A DNA stretch of 33,613 nt from a bacterium (GTDB lineage Bacteria; Armatimonadota; Chthonomonadetes; Chthonomonadales; JAMCWF01): assembly GCA_021842405.1 (NCBI GenBank), contig JAKBZR010000033.1, positions 1-33,613 on the forward strand, in the 5' to 3' direction. Each line of letters opens with the position of its first letter. Position 1 is the first letter of the stretch. Both the position numbers and the translations under genes were made by a program. Shown one piece after another: positions 24,683 to 33,611 of this stretch. The notes below the pieces were generated by a model, which was not told the origin of the DNA, made no database searches, and worked only from the letters and a program-made list of their open reading frames with translations.

Positions 24683-25840
24683 ATGTGGAAACGAGAATGG
24701 GTTCGGATTTTAACCTTAGCTCTATTGATCACCGGATTTGGAATGCTGGAAAAGGCAGCGTTCGCGGGTGGACTTGTCTTATCCCCGAATGAAACCGCGC
24801 TGGTAAACCAGCCGCTCACCAACAGCATCGAGGGCTGGGTTTCGATGGGAGAGGGTGGTTCAGTTGATCTGGAGCAAGACGTGGTTAACCCCATGGGCGC
24901 TAAAGGTGCGCTCGCATTCCACTATCCGATAGATGGCTCTTCAATTAGTGCGGCCACTTTGCCGACGCCGGATGGATTGGCGGGGATGAAGTCGCTTCAT
25001 TTCTGGATCAAGTGCGATCATACGGCCGCCGTTATCGTCTCACTTAGCGAGAAGGATGGTGGAAGGTACAACGCCACCTTTACCGCTCCGAAAGATCAGT
25101 GGCAGGAAGTTGCGCTGGCGCCTTCGGATTTCGGGTTGGGAACCGAAGCAACCGACCCGCCGGATCCAGACGGGAAGTTGGATCTGGATCAAGTTCAAGC
25201 CATCACCATATTCGACCTCTACCAACTCCTTTCCAAGGTCAAAAATTCCAATCTGGCCGCGGTGATCAACGCTCCGATGGGGCAGCACACCTTCTATTTG
25301 AGCCACCTGACTATCAGCCAGGCTGCCTTACCCACCAAGTTGGTATCGGGCACAAACGTGGTCATTTCGGATTACAGTCGTCCTCAGGTAAATTGGATTG
25401 GGATAGGGGGCGTCACATTGAAACAGGAATCGGCGGACAGTCCGCTTAAACAACCATCGTTGCTGGCGGAATATGAACAGGGGCCGAATCGGATCGTCGC
25501 GCTGATCCATGACATGCATCCGTATCATTTAACGCTGACCAGCCGGTTGCAGTTCGACATGGCCTCCTCGCAAGCTGCCACGCTAGTCGTGCAGCTCGAA
25601 GAAACGGACGGTGGAAAATATAATTCAACGATCAATATGCCCGGCGGTGATCAGGTACAGCATCTTCAATTAAAATACAGCGACTTCACGCCGGCCCAAG
25701 ATTCGCAGGACACAAACGACCGGTTGGATATGGATAAAATTAAGACGCTGACCATCATTGATTTTTCGGGCGCAACGATCTCCACTGAGCAAATAAATCG
25801 GCTCTGGTTGGGAAAGGTGGTTGCGGTAGGAAAGAGTTGA
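24683..25840 (+). CDS. Exported protein with two CBM11-like (galactose-binding fold) halves
   Basis: The 385-residue protein has a signal peptide (ILTLALLITGFGMLEKAAFA). It contains an internal duplication: VSLSEKDGGRYNATFTAP with a later PDGKLDLDQVQAITIFDL in the first half, and VQLEETDGGKYNSTINMP with NDRLDMDKIKTLTIIDFS in the second. The pattern 'L.E.DGG.Y......W..V.L..SDF......D..G.LDLDQV..I.I.D' is that of CBM11/CIA30-like jelly-roll modules, which bind sugars. AGGAGGAG lies six bases before ATG 24683. No catalytic domain is present, so it is a stand-alone binding protein. It lies just upstream of the LiaX-like gene. Confidence 0.7.
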   Translation: MWKREWVRILTLALLITGFGMLEKAAFAGGLVLSPNETALVNQPLTNSIEGWVSMGEGGSVDLEQDVVNPMGAKGALAFHYPIDGSSISAATLPTPDGLAGMKSLHFWIKCDHTAAVIVSLSEKDGGRYNATFTAPKDQWQEVALAPSDFGLGTEATDPPDPDGKLDLDQVQAITIFDLYQLLSKVKNSNLAAVINAPMGQHTFYLSHLTISQAALPTKLVSGTNVVISDYSRPQVNWIGIGGVTLKQESADSPLKQPSLLAEYEQGPNRIVALIHDMHPYHLTLTSRLQFDMASSQAATLVVQLEETDGGKYNSTINMPGGDQVQHLQLKYSDFTPAQDSQDTNDRLDMDKIKTLTIIDFSGATISTEQINRLWLGKVVAVGKS

Positions 25841-25942
25841 TAATTCGTAATGAAAAGTAGAACGGCGTGCCAACCGTAACGGTTCGTTGAGGGAGATGGA
25901 TCGTCTGATCGCCCTTCCATTTCACGTTAGGAGGCTGAAGTG

Positions 25943-27442
25943 ATGGATGAGCATGTATCGCATATCTTAAAGCTGCTGGAGGATGGGAAGATTACCGCTC
26001 AAGAAGCGGAGCGGCTCATCAGCGCACTGAGTGGAACTTCATCGCCCGGTTCTTATGCCCAAGCCCCACCTGAGGGGTCATCGTCCTCCGCTCAACCGAA
26101 GAGCGTTCCACCGGAGGGCAACATTCCACCGGAGGGTGACATTCCACCGGAGGGATCGCCGAAGTCCTTTTCATTTAAGTGGGGATCGAAAACGGTCTTG
26201 CCCGACCTGAAGGCGATCCAGCGTGAGGTGCAGGATGCGGTCAGCAAAATTGATCCGGAGAGAATGGCAAAAGACATCCGGGAAAACATCGAGCGCTCCA
26301 TATCCCGTTCAATGAATTGGGCGGAGGAGTTTGGCTCCCGATTCCGCTTTTATGGGGAGGGCGGAGGGGATATGCCGCCCGAGCCTCCGCCCGGACATCC
26401 GGTGCGCACCGAGACGGAGCACAAAGAGGCCGCTATATCGCCAAACGGTCGGCTGAATATCGCCAATCCATTCGGGGAAGTGACGGTGGAGGGCGGCGGC
26501 GATCGGATCGAGCTGGATATTGAGAAAAAGGTTTGGGCGCCCTCCGACGAGGAATTCAAGCTGGCTTTTATCGCACTGCTGTGCACCGTGCAATCCAACC
26601 CGGGCAGCGATGAAGCCGATGAGGTTACGATAAAGGTGGAGGCACCGGAGGGGTTTCGCCGGGGTCGAGCCCATTTAAACCTGCGGGTGCCGGCTTCGGT
26701 GGTAGTGCAGGTTGAAACCACCTTCGGTATAGTGCAGATTTCCAATCTATCGGGTGTTGCGGAGGTGATATCCACAACCGGCGATATCACCGTCTCCAAC
26801 CTCTCCGGCGGCGGTAAACTAGAGACCCACAGCGGCAATATTAAGGCCGATGCGCTGAGCGGCGGCATCTGGAGCGTCAATTCGGTTTCCGGTCAGCTCT
26901 CCGCCACGAAGTGGTCGAGCGGCGGCACGGTCAGCACGGTGAGCGGGAACATCTTGATGGAGGATGTCGAGAGCGGCGATTACAATTTAAACAGCGTCAG
27001 CGGATGCGTGCGACTGGAGCGCGCCGGTTCCGGCCAGCCGGTCCATCTCAATGCCGATACCGTCAGCGGAGACATTCGGGCGAGTGGATTGATCGGTGAT
27101 CTCGATCTGGAGACGGTTTCCGGTGACATTGCGGTAAAATCCAACCAGCTCCATTCCGGAACCGTATCGTCCACTTCCGGAATGGTGGAAATCGGCGTTC
27201 AAGAGCCGTTTAACGGCAACTTAAAGATAGACACCACCTCCGGTGACATCCGGCTGGAGATTCCGGCCGACAGCGATTCTAAAATTCATATAGAGAGCGG
27301 GTCGGGCAAGGCGCAGTGCAGCTTACCCTCAATCTCCAACCTGCAATCGGATCGAAGATATGACGGGGTGGTGGGCAAAGGCACCGGCGCGATCAACCTC
27401 CATTCCAACAGCGGCAACTTGCTGATTTTGGAAAACCGATAA
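25943..27442 (+). CDS. LiaX/YvlB-like protein with DUF4097 beta-solenoid
   Basis: The 499-residue protein begins with the helical domain MDEHVSHILKLLEDGKITAQ-EAERLISAL, known from YvlB and LiaX. A Pro-rich linker with three PPEG repeats follows (about residues 55-72). From about residue 155 on there are many beta repeats of the type TVSGDI, LSGG, TTSGDIRLE, the DUF4097 solenoid. In Firmicutes such proteins belong to cell-envelope stress regulons (Lia), where LiaX senses antimicrobial peptides. There is no signal peptide or membrane segment, so export is not evident. ATG 25943 has AGGAGG eight bases upstream; a GTG directly before it is less well spaced. No Lia two-component genes are nearby. 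Confidence 0.8.
   Translation: MDEHVSHILKLLEDGKITAQEAERLISALSGTSSPGSYAQAPPEGSSSSAQPKSVPPEGNIPPEGDIPPEGSPKSFSFKWGSKTVLPDLKAIQREVQDAVSKIDPERMAKDIRENIERSISRSMNWAEEFGSRFRFYGEGGGDMPPEPPPGHPVRTETEHKEAAISPNGRLNIANPFGEVTVEGGGDRIELDIEKKVWAPSDEEFKLAFIALLCTVQSNPGSDEADEVTIKVEAPEGFRRGRAHLNLRVPASVVVQVETTFGIVQISNLSGVAEVISTTGDITVSNLSGGGKLETHSGNIKADALSGGIWSVNSVSGQLSATKWSSGGTVSTVSGNILMEDVESGDYNLNSVSGCVRLERAGSGQPVHLNADTVSGDIRASGLIGDLDLETVSGDIAVKSNQLHSGTVSSTSGMVEIGVQEPFNGNLKIDTTSGDIRLEIPADSDSKIHIESGSGKAQCSLPSISNLQSDRRYDGVVGKGTGAINLHSNSGNLLILENR
26105..26158 (+). repeat. Three in-frame 18-bp tandem repeats in the LiaX-like gene
   Basis: Three consecutive units of the type ATTCCACCGGAGGGTGAC encode VPPEGN, IPPEGD and IPPEGS. 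They lie in the Pro-rich linker between the N-terminal helical domain and the solenoid. Near-identity at the DNA level suggests recent expansion. Confidence 0.8.
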
Positions 27443-27565
27443 ATGGTTGTTGAAAAATTGTTGGATACCGCCGCACCGTCATTCCCGCATGGCTCCACTC
27501 CAGTGGAGTGGATGGCGGGAATCCAGTTCCTTGACTTTCGGCAGGTATAAATACTGATATTCTAT

Positions 27566-27657
27566 TGTCATTGCGAGAAGCCGCGTAGCGGCGACAAAGC
27601 AATCTCATCTTTTCGGAAGGGGATTGCTTCGCTCCCTGCGGTCGCTCGCAATGACAA
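27566..27657. repeat. 92-bp inverted repeat with GTCATTGCGAG ends (family D)
   Basis: TTGTCATTGCGAG at the left and CTCGCAATGACAA at the right are perfect inverted ends. Inner arms include GCCGCGTAGCGGC, AAGCAATC and GATTGCTTCGC. Repeats of this type are scattered in intergenic regions of many bacterial genomes. Only one copy is in this window. Confidence 0.75.
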
Positions 27658-27665
27658 GACTGCGA

Positions 27666-27811
27666 GAATGAGTTCAGTTCTCTGGGTAATTTAAGCAGCA
27701 GGCTTTTACCTCTATAGCAATAATCAACTCCCTCCCCCCCTCGTGGGGGAGGGTTGGGGTGGGGGGCGACCAATGCTGCTAGAAAACATTCCCCGAAAAT
27801 TGAACTCTTTC
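27666..27811. repeat. Family C element with a perfect 8-bp target duplication
   Basis: GAGTTCAGTTCTCTGGG (from 27670) and the diverged right arm ending TGAACTC (27807) bound this 146-bp copy. The 8-mer GACTGCGA occurs directly before (27658-27665) and directly after (27812-27819). The offset from GAGTTC/GAACTC is four bases on each side, exactly as at 19924-20036. Confidence 0.85.
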
Positions 27812-27926
27812 GACTGCGAAGCATTCTCATTTCCGATAGATACTCAACTGGATTCCGGGTTCCGCTCTGCGGCCCCGGAATGACGATCCGGTGGATGCTG
27901 CTGTATTTTTCAACAATCACTTAGTA

Positions 27927-29180
27927 CTACTCGATGCCCACCTGCTTTAATGCATCCAGATACGACTGCTTTTCATGGGCGCCGACCAGGTAGCCTCGAA
28001 CGATCCCATTCTTATCAATGATTAACGTGGTCGGTATTCCGGTCACATCATAGAGGGTGCCGGCGATGCTTTTATCGGGCTGGGACTGACCGGCCGGGTC
28101 AATTAAGATCATAAAGGTGTACATAGAGCCGTTCTCCTTTTGCCAGGCGCCAAACCCCTTGGGCGTGTCCCAGGTATCCACCCCCACTACGATCAATCCC
28201 TTGCCGGCGAAATCTTTATGAAGCTGCTGAAAGATCGGCATCGTCATCTGGCAGGGACCGCACCAGCTTGCCCAGAAATCCAGCAGCACCGGATGCCCTT
28301 TTAAGCTGGAGAGGCTCACGCTCTTGCCGCTCAGATCCTTGAGCGTAAAGTCCGGCGCCGGCTTCCCCACGTATCTAGCGGCCACCTGCTTTTCGGACTG
28401 CTGCTCCGGGCTGGTGAACTGGGCCACCTTTTTCGCGGCGCTGGGCGGCTTGTAGCTGAATAGCGAGGCCGGCAGCGGCTGATTGAGGGAGAGAACCTTT
28501 ACGTCCTCGGTCATCTTGGCGGGAGGGGCATTCATTACCAATCGGCTGAGCAAATCCGATTTCGAGTTGATCCAGATCTCCAGCGCCGAATTCGCGGGTG
28601 CGTTTTGATCCGCACTGGGCTTAAACGCGATAACCCGGTAGTCCACTCCGTCCAAAGCTTGGCTGGATACCGACACCGCTGACTGAGCCATTATGTCCTT
28701 GAATGCGTTTTGACTTGCGGCGCCGCCCGCCAACAGACTCAGGGTCAATTGAACCGACGGCGACATGGCGTTGATCCCCGTCGAGTTCATATCGAATTTG
28801 GAGATATCAGTCGGCGAGGTCTCGGCGGTGTATTGACCGTAATCCGAGCTGTAGGTAATCAGCCGGCGACCGTCGCTGCAAATAACCCAAGTTGTTTTGT
28901 TGCTCCCCGCCGATTCGATCATTTTGGCGATCATGCGGTTCGGACGCATCAAGGCCAGCGAGCTGTTGATGGCCTCCTTGTGGCCCATCGCGCTGATCAC
29001 CAAGGTGCTTTGGAGGTGGATGGAGTGAATCTTGTTGTAGGTGGCCTGGACCTGCTTGATAAGCTGCATGGCCAGCGAGTTGGCGCCTGCCTCCGCTCCG
29101 CTGGGCGCCGCTATTGCCAGAGCTGCAGTTGATGTTGCTGATACCAACACAAATACCAGAGCTGCGATTTTTAGTTTCAT
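27927..29180 (-). CDS. LolA-like domain fused to a TlpA/ResA-type thioredoxin domain
   Basis: This 417-residue exported protein starts with a signal peptide (MKLKIAALVFVLVSATSTAA). The first ~220 residues resemble the LolA/DUF2092 lipoprotein-carrier-like fold (VQATYNKIHSIHLQSTLVIS, LEIWINSKSDLLSRLVM). From about residue 265 a TlpA/ResA-like domain follows (VGKPAPDFTLKDLSGKSVSL) with the active site FWASWCGPCQM (Cys307, Cys310) and the GIPTTLIIDKNG cis-proline loop. It probably works as a thiol-disulfide oxidoreductase outside the cytoplasm, in cytochrome maturation or disulfide handling. ATG 29180 is chosen because GAGG lies eight bases upstream and the signal peptide begins there. Confidence 0.85.
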   Translation of the reverse strand: MKLKIAALVFVLVSATSTAALAIAAPSGAEAGANSLAMQLIKQVQATYNKIHSIHLQSTLVISAMGHKEAINSSLALMRPNRMIAKMIESAGSNKTTWVICSDGRRLITYSSDYGQYTAETSPTDISKFDMNSTGINAMSPSVQLTLSLLAGGAASQNAFKDIMAQSAVSVSSQALDGVDYRVIAFKPSADQNAPANSALEIWINSKSDLLSRLVMNAPPAKMTEDVKVLSLNQPLPASLFSYKPPSAAKKVAQFTSPEQQSEKQVAARYVGKPAPDFTLKDLSGKSVSLSSLKGHPVLLDFWASWCGPCQMTMPIFQQLHKDFAGKGLIVVGVDTWDTPKGFGAWQKENGSMYTFMILIDPAGQSQPDKSIAGTLYDVTGIPTTLIIDKNGIVRGYLVGAHEKQSYLDALKQVGIE

Positions 29181-29290
29181 CGGATTTACCTCATTTGTCA
29201 ATGCACGTCAGATAGGGCGTTAAATCTTCTCAAAGCAATTATCGTTGCCTTGTCCACCAGTATACAACGATCGCCCAATATGTTCAACCC

Positions 29291-29663
29291 GAAAGAGTTC
29301 AATTTTATGGGAATGTTTTATAGCAGCATTGGTCGCCCCCCACCCCAACCCTCCTTCTTCTCCCAGGCCAGGATGGGGTACGAGTCAATCAATGGAAGAA
29401 ACAAGGGTAAATATTAGAGTACACCCGTCAACCCCCATCCCGGCCTTCCCCCTGGGAGGGGGAAGGAGCACGGAACGGTTGCGAGGGGGAAGGCAAGCAT
29501 GTGATGCAACGTAGTAATCGCCAAAACCCAGTCCGAATCCCTTCCCCCTCCCAGGGGGAAGGCTAGGATGGGGGTCGGCCTAATGCACTCCCAAGCCCCC
29601 CTTCTTCTCCCAGACCAGGATGGGGGTCGAACGAAAATCATTCCCATAAAACTGAACTCATTC
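29291..29663. repeat. Long composite family C repeat, inverted relative to the 15.6-15.8 kb copy
   Basis: GAGTTCAATTTTATGGG (from 29295) and CCCATAAAACTGAACTC (to 29659) are the outer inverted ends. Between them are three G/C-rich palindromes. The part 29330-29560 is almost identical to 15590-15830 read on the opposite strand, including the non-palindromic stretch with CTAATATTTAC. No gene is seen between 29181 and 29691. Confidence 0.8.
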
Positions 29664-29691
29664 GGGCTTATGGCCATAAGCCCTACCATGA

Positions 29692-32600
29692 TTATTCCAC
29701 CACAAATTGGTAGTGACCGGCCCCCACCTCAAAGGCGGCAAAGGAATCGCTCATCCCTTTGAAGGTTATCCCTTCATCATGTCCAACGGCCTGACCGTTA
29801 TGAACCAGAAGTCTGCCGCTTTCCCATATCGCTGCATTTCGGTTGCCCAAGATTGGAACATTGATGGTTGCGCTGGTATTGGGCGGCACCAGCGCGGCCA
29901 ATGTAAAGCGGCGCTCCTCCAGTTTCCAATGCACCGCAATCAGGCCGTATTGAGTTCGGTGAGAGGCGCGAACCCATTTCAGATCACCGGCCGGCTGAGG
30001 GTGGATCGTGAAATGTTTAAAGCCAGGCCGCTCGAATTCGTACTGGATGCCGGCCAGATGCTCGTAAAACCAGGCCGCGATCTCCTCAAACAGAATATGG
30101 TTCCGCGAGTTCATCGCGGGGCCTTGAGTGTCGCTGTTCCAAAGCTCCCACATGGTGGTGGCGCCCTTTTTCACCATATAACCCCACGAGGGATAGGTGG
30201 TCTGTGTTGTCAGCGCATAGGCGACATCGTGGTGGCCGGTTGCCTCCAGCGCCGGCAGCAGGTAAGCGGTGCCGACCAGCCCGGTGGAGAGGTGGTTGCC
30301 GCGCGCTGCAATATCCCGCACGATGTTTGCCGCCACCGCCGCCCTTCGATCGGCCGGCACCAACCCGAAAGCGAGCGGCACCACATCGGCGGTCTGAGTG
30401 GCGCTTAAGTAGTTGTTGGTCTTCGGATCAAAATATTTTGCGTTGAAGGCAGCGGCAATTTTTATCGCCAGATCCGCGTATTTCGTCGCCTCCGCTTCGC
30501 GACCGATCACCTTAGCCATTTTGGATACCAGCATGCAATCGTAATAGAAATAGGCGGCCGCGATCGGCTCGGCCGGTGACGGCACCACCGATACCCAATC
30601 GCCGAACCCGCCCGCTTCAAACAGCAAGCCGCCCTGGCTGTTGGCCCGCATGTACTCGATCCATCCCACCATCGTATCGAAATAGCGCTTGATGATCCGG
30701 CCGTCCCCATAATGCAGGTAGGTGAACCATGGGATCAGAACCGCCTCATCGCCCCAGGCCGGCGAGGCCGGCCCGATCACGACGATCGGCGGGCTGATGT
30801 TCTCCACCGCGCCGTTCGGCAACCGCCCATCGGTGATATCATCCATTCGCTTGAAGTAAAAGGATGCCATCTCCATATTCCAGCAGCAGGCATCCGATTC
30901 CACCTGCGCGTCCCCCATCCAGCCAAGCCGCTCGTCGCGTTGAGGGCAATCGGTAGCGACGCTGTACATGTTGGACCGCAAGCTCCATAGGCAGTTGTGG
31001 TTGATCCGGTTGATCAGCTCATTGGAGCACTCAAACCCTCCGGTAGAGGGCGCTGCCGTATGGATGAAGCGGCCGGTCAGCGTCTCCAAGTCGGGCGTTC
31101 CGGGAAAGCCGATCATTTCAACATACTGAAAACCGTGGTAGGTGAAGCGCGGCTCCCATTCCTCCACCCCATCGCCCTTTAAGATGTAGGTGTCGGTCGC
31201 CCGTGCCGATCTCAAGTTGGCGGTATAGAGGGTGCCATCCGGGTTGAGTACTTCAGCGTGCCGTAAGACCACTTTGGCGCCGGCCGGTCCGCTCACCCGC
31301 AGCCGAACCCGACCCGCGAAATTCTGTCCGAAATTCACCCCATAAGACCCACCCGAAAGCCGATTGATGGAAACCGGCTTCAGCTCCTGAGTGCAGCGAA
31401 TCGGCTCCTCTCGCTGCGCGACCAGGCGACCAATCGGCGGACTGTCCAATAGGTGAACGGGCACCCACCCGTCGCCGCTGAAATGGGGCAGGTCCCAGCC
31501 CGGCTGTTCCAATCTCGCGTCATAGGTTTCACCGTTGTACATGGAATCGTACACAATTGGCGAATCGTGGGCGGTCCAGGAGCTGTCGGTTATCACGGTG
31601 CTCTCTGATCCGTCGGTGTAGCGCAGGACCAGTTGCAACAGAAATCGGAGCGGCCCTTCACTGTAATACCAGCCCTGATCGGGGCCCAACCCGCTGCTCC
31701 ACCACATATTTCCCAAGATTGCGGCCACCGCATTTTGCCCATGCCGAATGAGTGTGGTCACATCGTAAACTTGATAGGAGATTCGTTGTTGATGGGTTGT
31801 CCAGCGGTCGGTGGGATAGTTCGTCCAGCCCGGAGAAAGCAGGTCTGGGCTGACTTTTCGCCCGTTCATCACCAGCTCGTAAGATCCAAGCCCGGTCACA
31901 TAAGCTCGGGCGCCGGCGACTCTCTTGCTGATTTGAAACTCCTTACGGAGCATGATCGAGCGGGCGGGGTGGTGGATTTCACCGGCCTTCCCCCAGGAAC
32001 CGCCGCCATACGGGGCGATGATCTCCGGCTTATCCCAACCGCTGTCGTCGAATGAGGGCAGCTCCCATCCGGGCGATTTCACCGCACTGGTGCGTACGTC
32101 GGCATCCGATAGTTCTGAAATTACTTTTCCGTTTGACAGGTGTCCCTGTAGGCTGAAGAGAAGCCCGTAGGGGCCGCCGTCATTCACCGCCGCCGCCGCA
32201 ATGACATTTTTCCCCGGCCGCAGCAAGCTGCCGACACGGTACGAATAGATCATGTTCCAGTCGCTGCCGGAACCGATCTCGTTGCCGTTGATGGAGAGAG
32301 TGAAGCGGTCATCAGCCGTGATGCGGATCTCTGCATCGTGGACGGTGACGCCGGCCGGCAGCGTGAACGTTTTCCTGAAATAGGCGGTGCGGTTTGCCTC
32401 CGCTTCGACCGGGTTGCCGATCCATTCGCCCCAGGTCCATGGGGGCTGCTTCGGTTGTTCTCCGACGGCGCCGATCCAGTGCGCTTTCCAATCGGAGGGC
32501 TGGAGGAAACCCATCTCCCACCACGCCGGCTCGCTCCAGGGAGATGCTTGTCCGTTTTGATCCCAGATACGCACCTTCCAGTAATATCGTCGGCCTGTCT

Positions 32601-32946
32601 TCAGCTCCGATCCCCTGTATTCGATGAGAGCCGACCTTTCAGAACTTACTTTACCGGAATCCCAAATTTCTCCTTGATGCCGATTTAAATAGCTCGCATC
32701 GCCGGCGACCAATACGCGGTAAGCGGTCTGCCTGGCTCCACGGCGTGGGTCGTTGAGCTTCCAAGAAAGGCGCGGGGACCGCTCATCCAGGCCGAGGGGG
32801 TTGACCCGGTATTCACAGCGTAGATCATACGGAGCGCCGGACGGGGCCGATGGTTCATCCCTTTCAACGGCTTGTGCTCCCTCATTTTCAAGCGCCAGTG
32901 AGGAGATTAGGCCGGCCGTGCCCAGCAAAAACTCACGCCTTTTCAA
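29692..32946 (-). CDS. Alpha-L-rhamnosidase, GH78, Tat-exported
   Basis: The 1084-residue protein has a twin-arginine signal (KRREFLLGTAG) and the standard GH78 plan: an N-terminal Ig-like domain with VNPLGLDERSPRLSWKL, two beta-sandwich domains (about 135-520), the (alpha/alpha)6 barrel (about 640-980) and a C-terminal beta-sandwich. Barrel motifs are DCPQRDERLGWMGDAQ (about 664-680), with the conserved acidic residues of the active site, SPAWGDEAVLIPW, and ATTMWELWNSD (about 932), with the proposed second catalytic Glu. It removes terminal alpha-L-rhamnose from plant or microbial polysaccharides and glycosides. The start is TTG 32946, with GAAAGGCGG some 11 bases upstream. It is a single-gene unit. 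Confidence 0.93.
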   Translation of the reverse strand: MKRREFLLGTAGLISSLALENEGAQAVERDEPSAPSGAPYDLRCEYRVNPLGLDERSPRLSWKLNDPRRGARQTAYRVLVAGDASYLNRHQGEIWDSGKVSSERSALIEYRGSELKTGRRYYWKVRIWDQNGQASPWSEPAWWEMGFLQPSDWKAHWIGAVGEQPKQPPWTWGEWIGNPVEAEANRTAYFRKTFTLPAGVTVHDAEIRITADDRFTLSINGNEIGSGSDWNMIYSYRVGSLLRPGKNVIAAAAVNDGGPYGLLFSLQGHLSNGKVISELSDADVRTSAVKSPGWELPSFDDSGWDKPEIIAPYGGGSWGKAGEIHHPARSIMLRKEFQISKRVAGARAYVTGLGSYELVMNGRKVSPDLLSPGWTNYPTDRWTTHQQRISYQVYDVTTLIRHGQNAVAAILGNMWWSSGLGPDQGWYYSEGPLRFLLQLVLRYTDGSESTVITDSSWTAHDSPIVYDSMYNGETYDARLEQPGWDLPHFSGDGWVPVHLLDSPPIGRLVAQREEPIRCTQELKPVSINRLSGGSYGVNFGQNFAGRVRLRVSGPAGAKVVLRHAEVLNPDGTLYTANLRSARATDTYILKGDGVEEWEPRFTYHGFQYVEMIGFPGTPDLETLTGRFIHTAAPSTGGFECSNELINRINHNCLWSLRSNMYSVATDCPQRDERLGWMGDAQVESDACCWNMEMASFYFKRMDDITDGRLPNGAVENISPPIVVIGPASPAWGDEAVLIPWFTYLHYGDGRIIKRYFDTMVGWIEYMRANSQGGLLFEAGGFGDWVSVVPSPAEPIAAAYFYYDCMLVSKMAKVIGREAEATKYADLAIKIAAAFNAKYFDPKTNNYLSATQTADVVPLAFGLVPADRRAAVAANIVRDIAARGNHLSTGLVGTAYLLPALEATGHHDVAYALTTQTTYPSWGYMVKKGATTMWELWNSDTQGPAMNSRNHILFEEIAAWFYEHLAGIQYEFERPGFKHFTIHPQPAGDLKWVRASHRTQYGLIAVHWKLEERRFTLAALVPPNTSATINVPILGNRNAAIWESGRLLVHNGQAVGHDEGITFKGMSDSFAAFEVGAGHYQFVVE

Positions 32947-33081
32947 TATGATGTAAACCGCCTTTCTTTGATAAATCGCTCAACCGGCTCAAAGATTGAT
33001 ACTTAGACCCGATTGAACTAAATTCCTTGCTGTGAAGGGAAATTAAACTGGATAATTAAGATGGATGGTTTTCGCCCATTG

Positions 33082-33120
33082 TAGTGGCAATTTCATGAAT
33101 CGCCACTAACGAGATATAAT
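33082..33120 (+). promoter_or_regulatory. Promoter -10 box with an overlapping inverted repeat, upstream of the sigma factor
   Basis: TAGTGGC (33082-33088) and GCCACTA (33102-33108) are perfect inverted half-sites with 13 bases between them, about two helical turns centre to centre. A perfect TATAAT follows at 33115-33120. The half-sites flank the place where a -35 box would be expected (about 33092-33097, which is not consensus). This looks like an operator on the sigma-factor promoter, about 155 bases before the start codon. Confidence 0.45.
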
Positions 33121-33275
33121 TCCCACAGACCTGAAGTCGGTAGGACATTTCAATAAGACCATCGCGATGCCGGTTTGTGGTAATTTTTCACGGAAGGATC
33201 TCGTTGCGCCTCGCCTGTAACCATCGCTCGCTTGAACTCGTCTAAAATGGTTGAATGGGGGCGAAGGACGATCCG

Positions 33276-33611
33276 ATGAGAAACGGAGCGCAGGCGATTG
33301 CGGGATACAAACTGGGTACCCAAGTGAACGTCGGCAGAGTAGCTGAAATGCCGATTGATACCGATGCCTCTCTGGTTGAGCGTTTTTTGGGCGGCGACAC
33401 CACCGCTTTCGATGCGCTTTTCGACAAATACCAATCCTACGTCTACCGAATCGTGTACGGCATATTGGGCAATGCGGCCGAGGCGCAGGATGTGACGCAA
33501 GATGTATTCGTGCAGGTCTATCGCTCATTTCATCAATTCAATCGAACGGCCCGCTTTGCGACCTGGTTATATCGGATCGCGGTGAACCGTTCAGTGGATC
33601 GCACCCGATAG
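33276..33611 (+). CDS. ECF sigma factor (RpoE-like), ends after region 2
   Basis: The frame encodes sigma region 2 of an ECF factor: DASLVERFLGGDTTAFDALF, DKYQSYVYRIVYGILGNAAE, AQDVTQDVFVQVYRSF and FATWLYRIAVNRSVDRTR. A TAG stop follows immediately at 33609-33611. Normal ECF factors continue with a linker and region 4 (about 80 more residues), which would lie beyond the window in another frame. The gene is therefore truncated or frameshifted here. ATG 33276 is chosen because AAGGA lies seven bases upstream; ATG 33255 and ATG 33348 are alternatives. The product would bind core RNA polymerase and a -10 element but lacks the -35-binding region. Confidence 0.75.
   Translation: MRNGAQAIAGYKLGTQVNVGRVAEMPIDTDASLVERFLGGDTTAFDALFDKYQSYVYRIVYGILGNAAEAQDVTQDVFVQVYRSFHQFNRTARFATWLYRIAVNRSVDRTR

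Larger units (their letters stand above)
27447..27916. repeat. Composite repeat island: family B ends enclosing a 92-bp palindromic repeat and a family C element
   Basis: TTGTTGAAAAA (27447-27457) and its inverted partner TTTTTCAACAA (27906-27916) form the outer ends, each accompanied by the CGTCATTCC or GGAATGACG arm of family B. Inside lie the GTCATTGCGAG repeat (27566-27657) and a complete family C element (27666-27811). A short perfect palindrome TCCACTCCA-G-TGGAGTGGA lies in the left arm. It fills the whole gap between the convergent LiaX-like and TlpA-like genes; no coding region is seen. Confidence 0.75.

Noticed and set aside
23970-24713. A 247-codon plus-strand open frame opposite the start of the MgtE-N/CBS gene
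   Set aside because: Histidine/arginine-rich composition typical of an antisense shadow; it overlaps a well-supported gene and its promoter and has no recognisable domain.
15590-29560. The CTTCCCCC..GGGGGAAG palindromes as rho-independent terminators
   Set aside because: They are internal parts of the repeat families, occur in either orientation and lack a following T run, so a terminator role is not supported by sequence alone.
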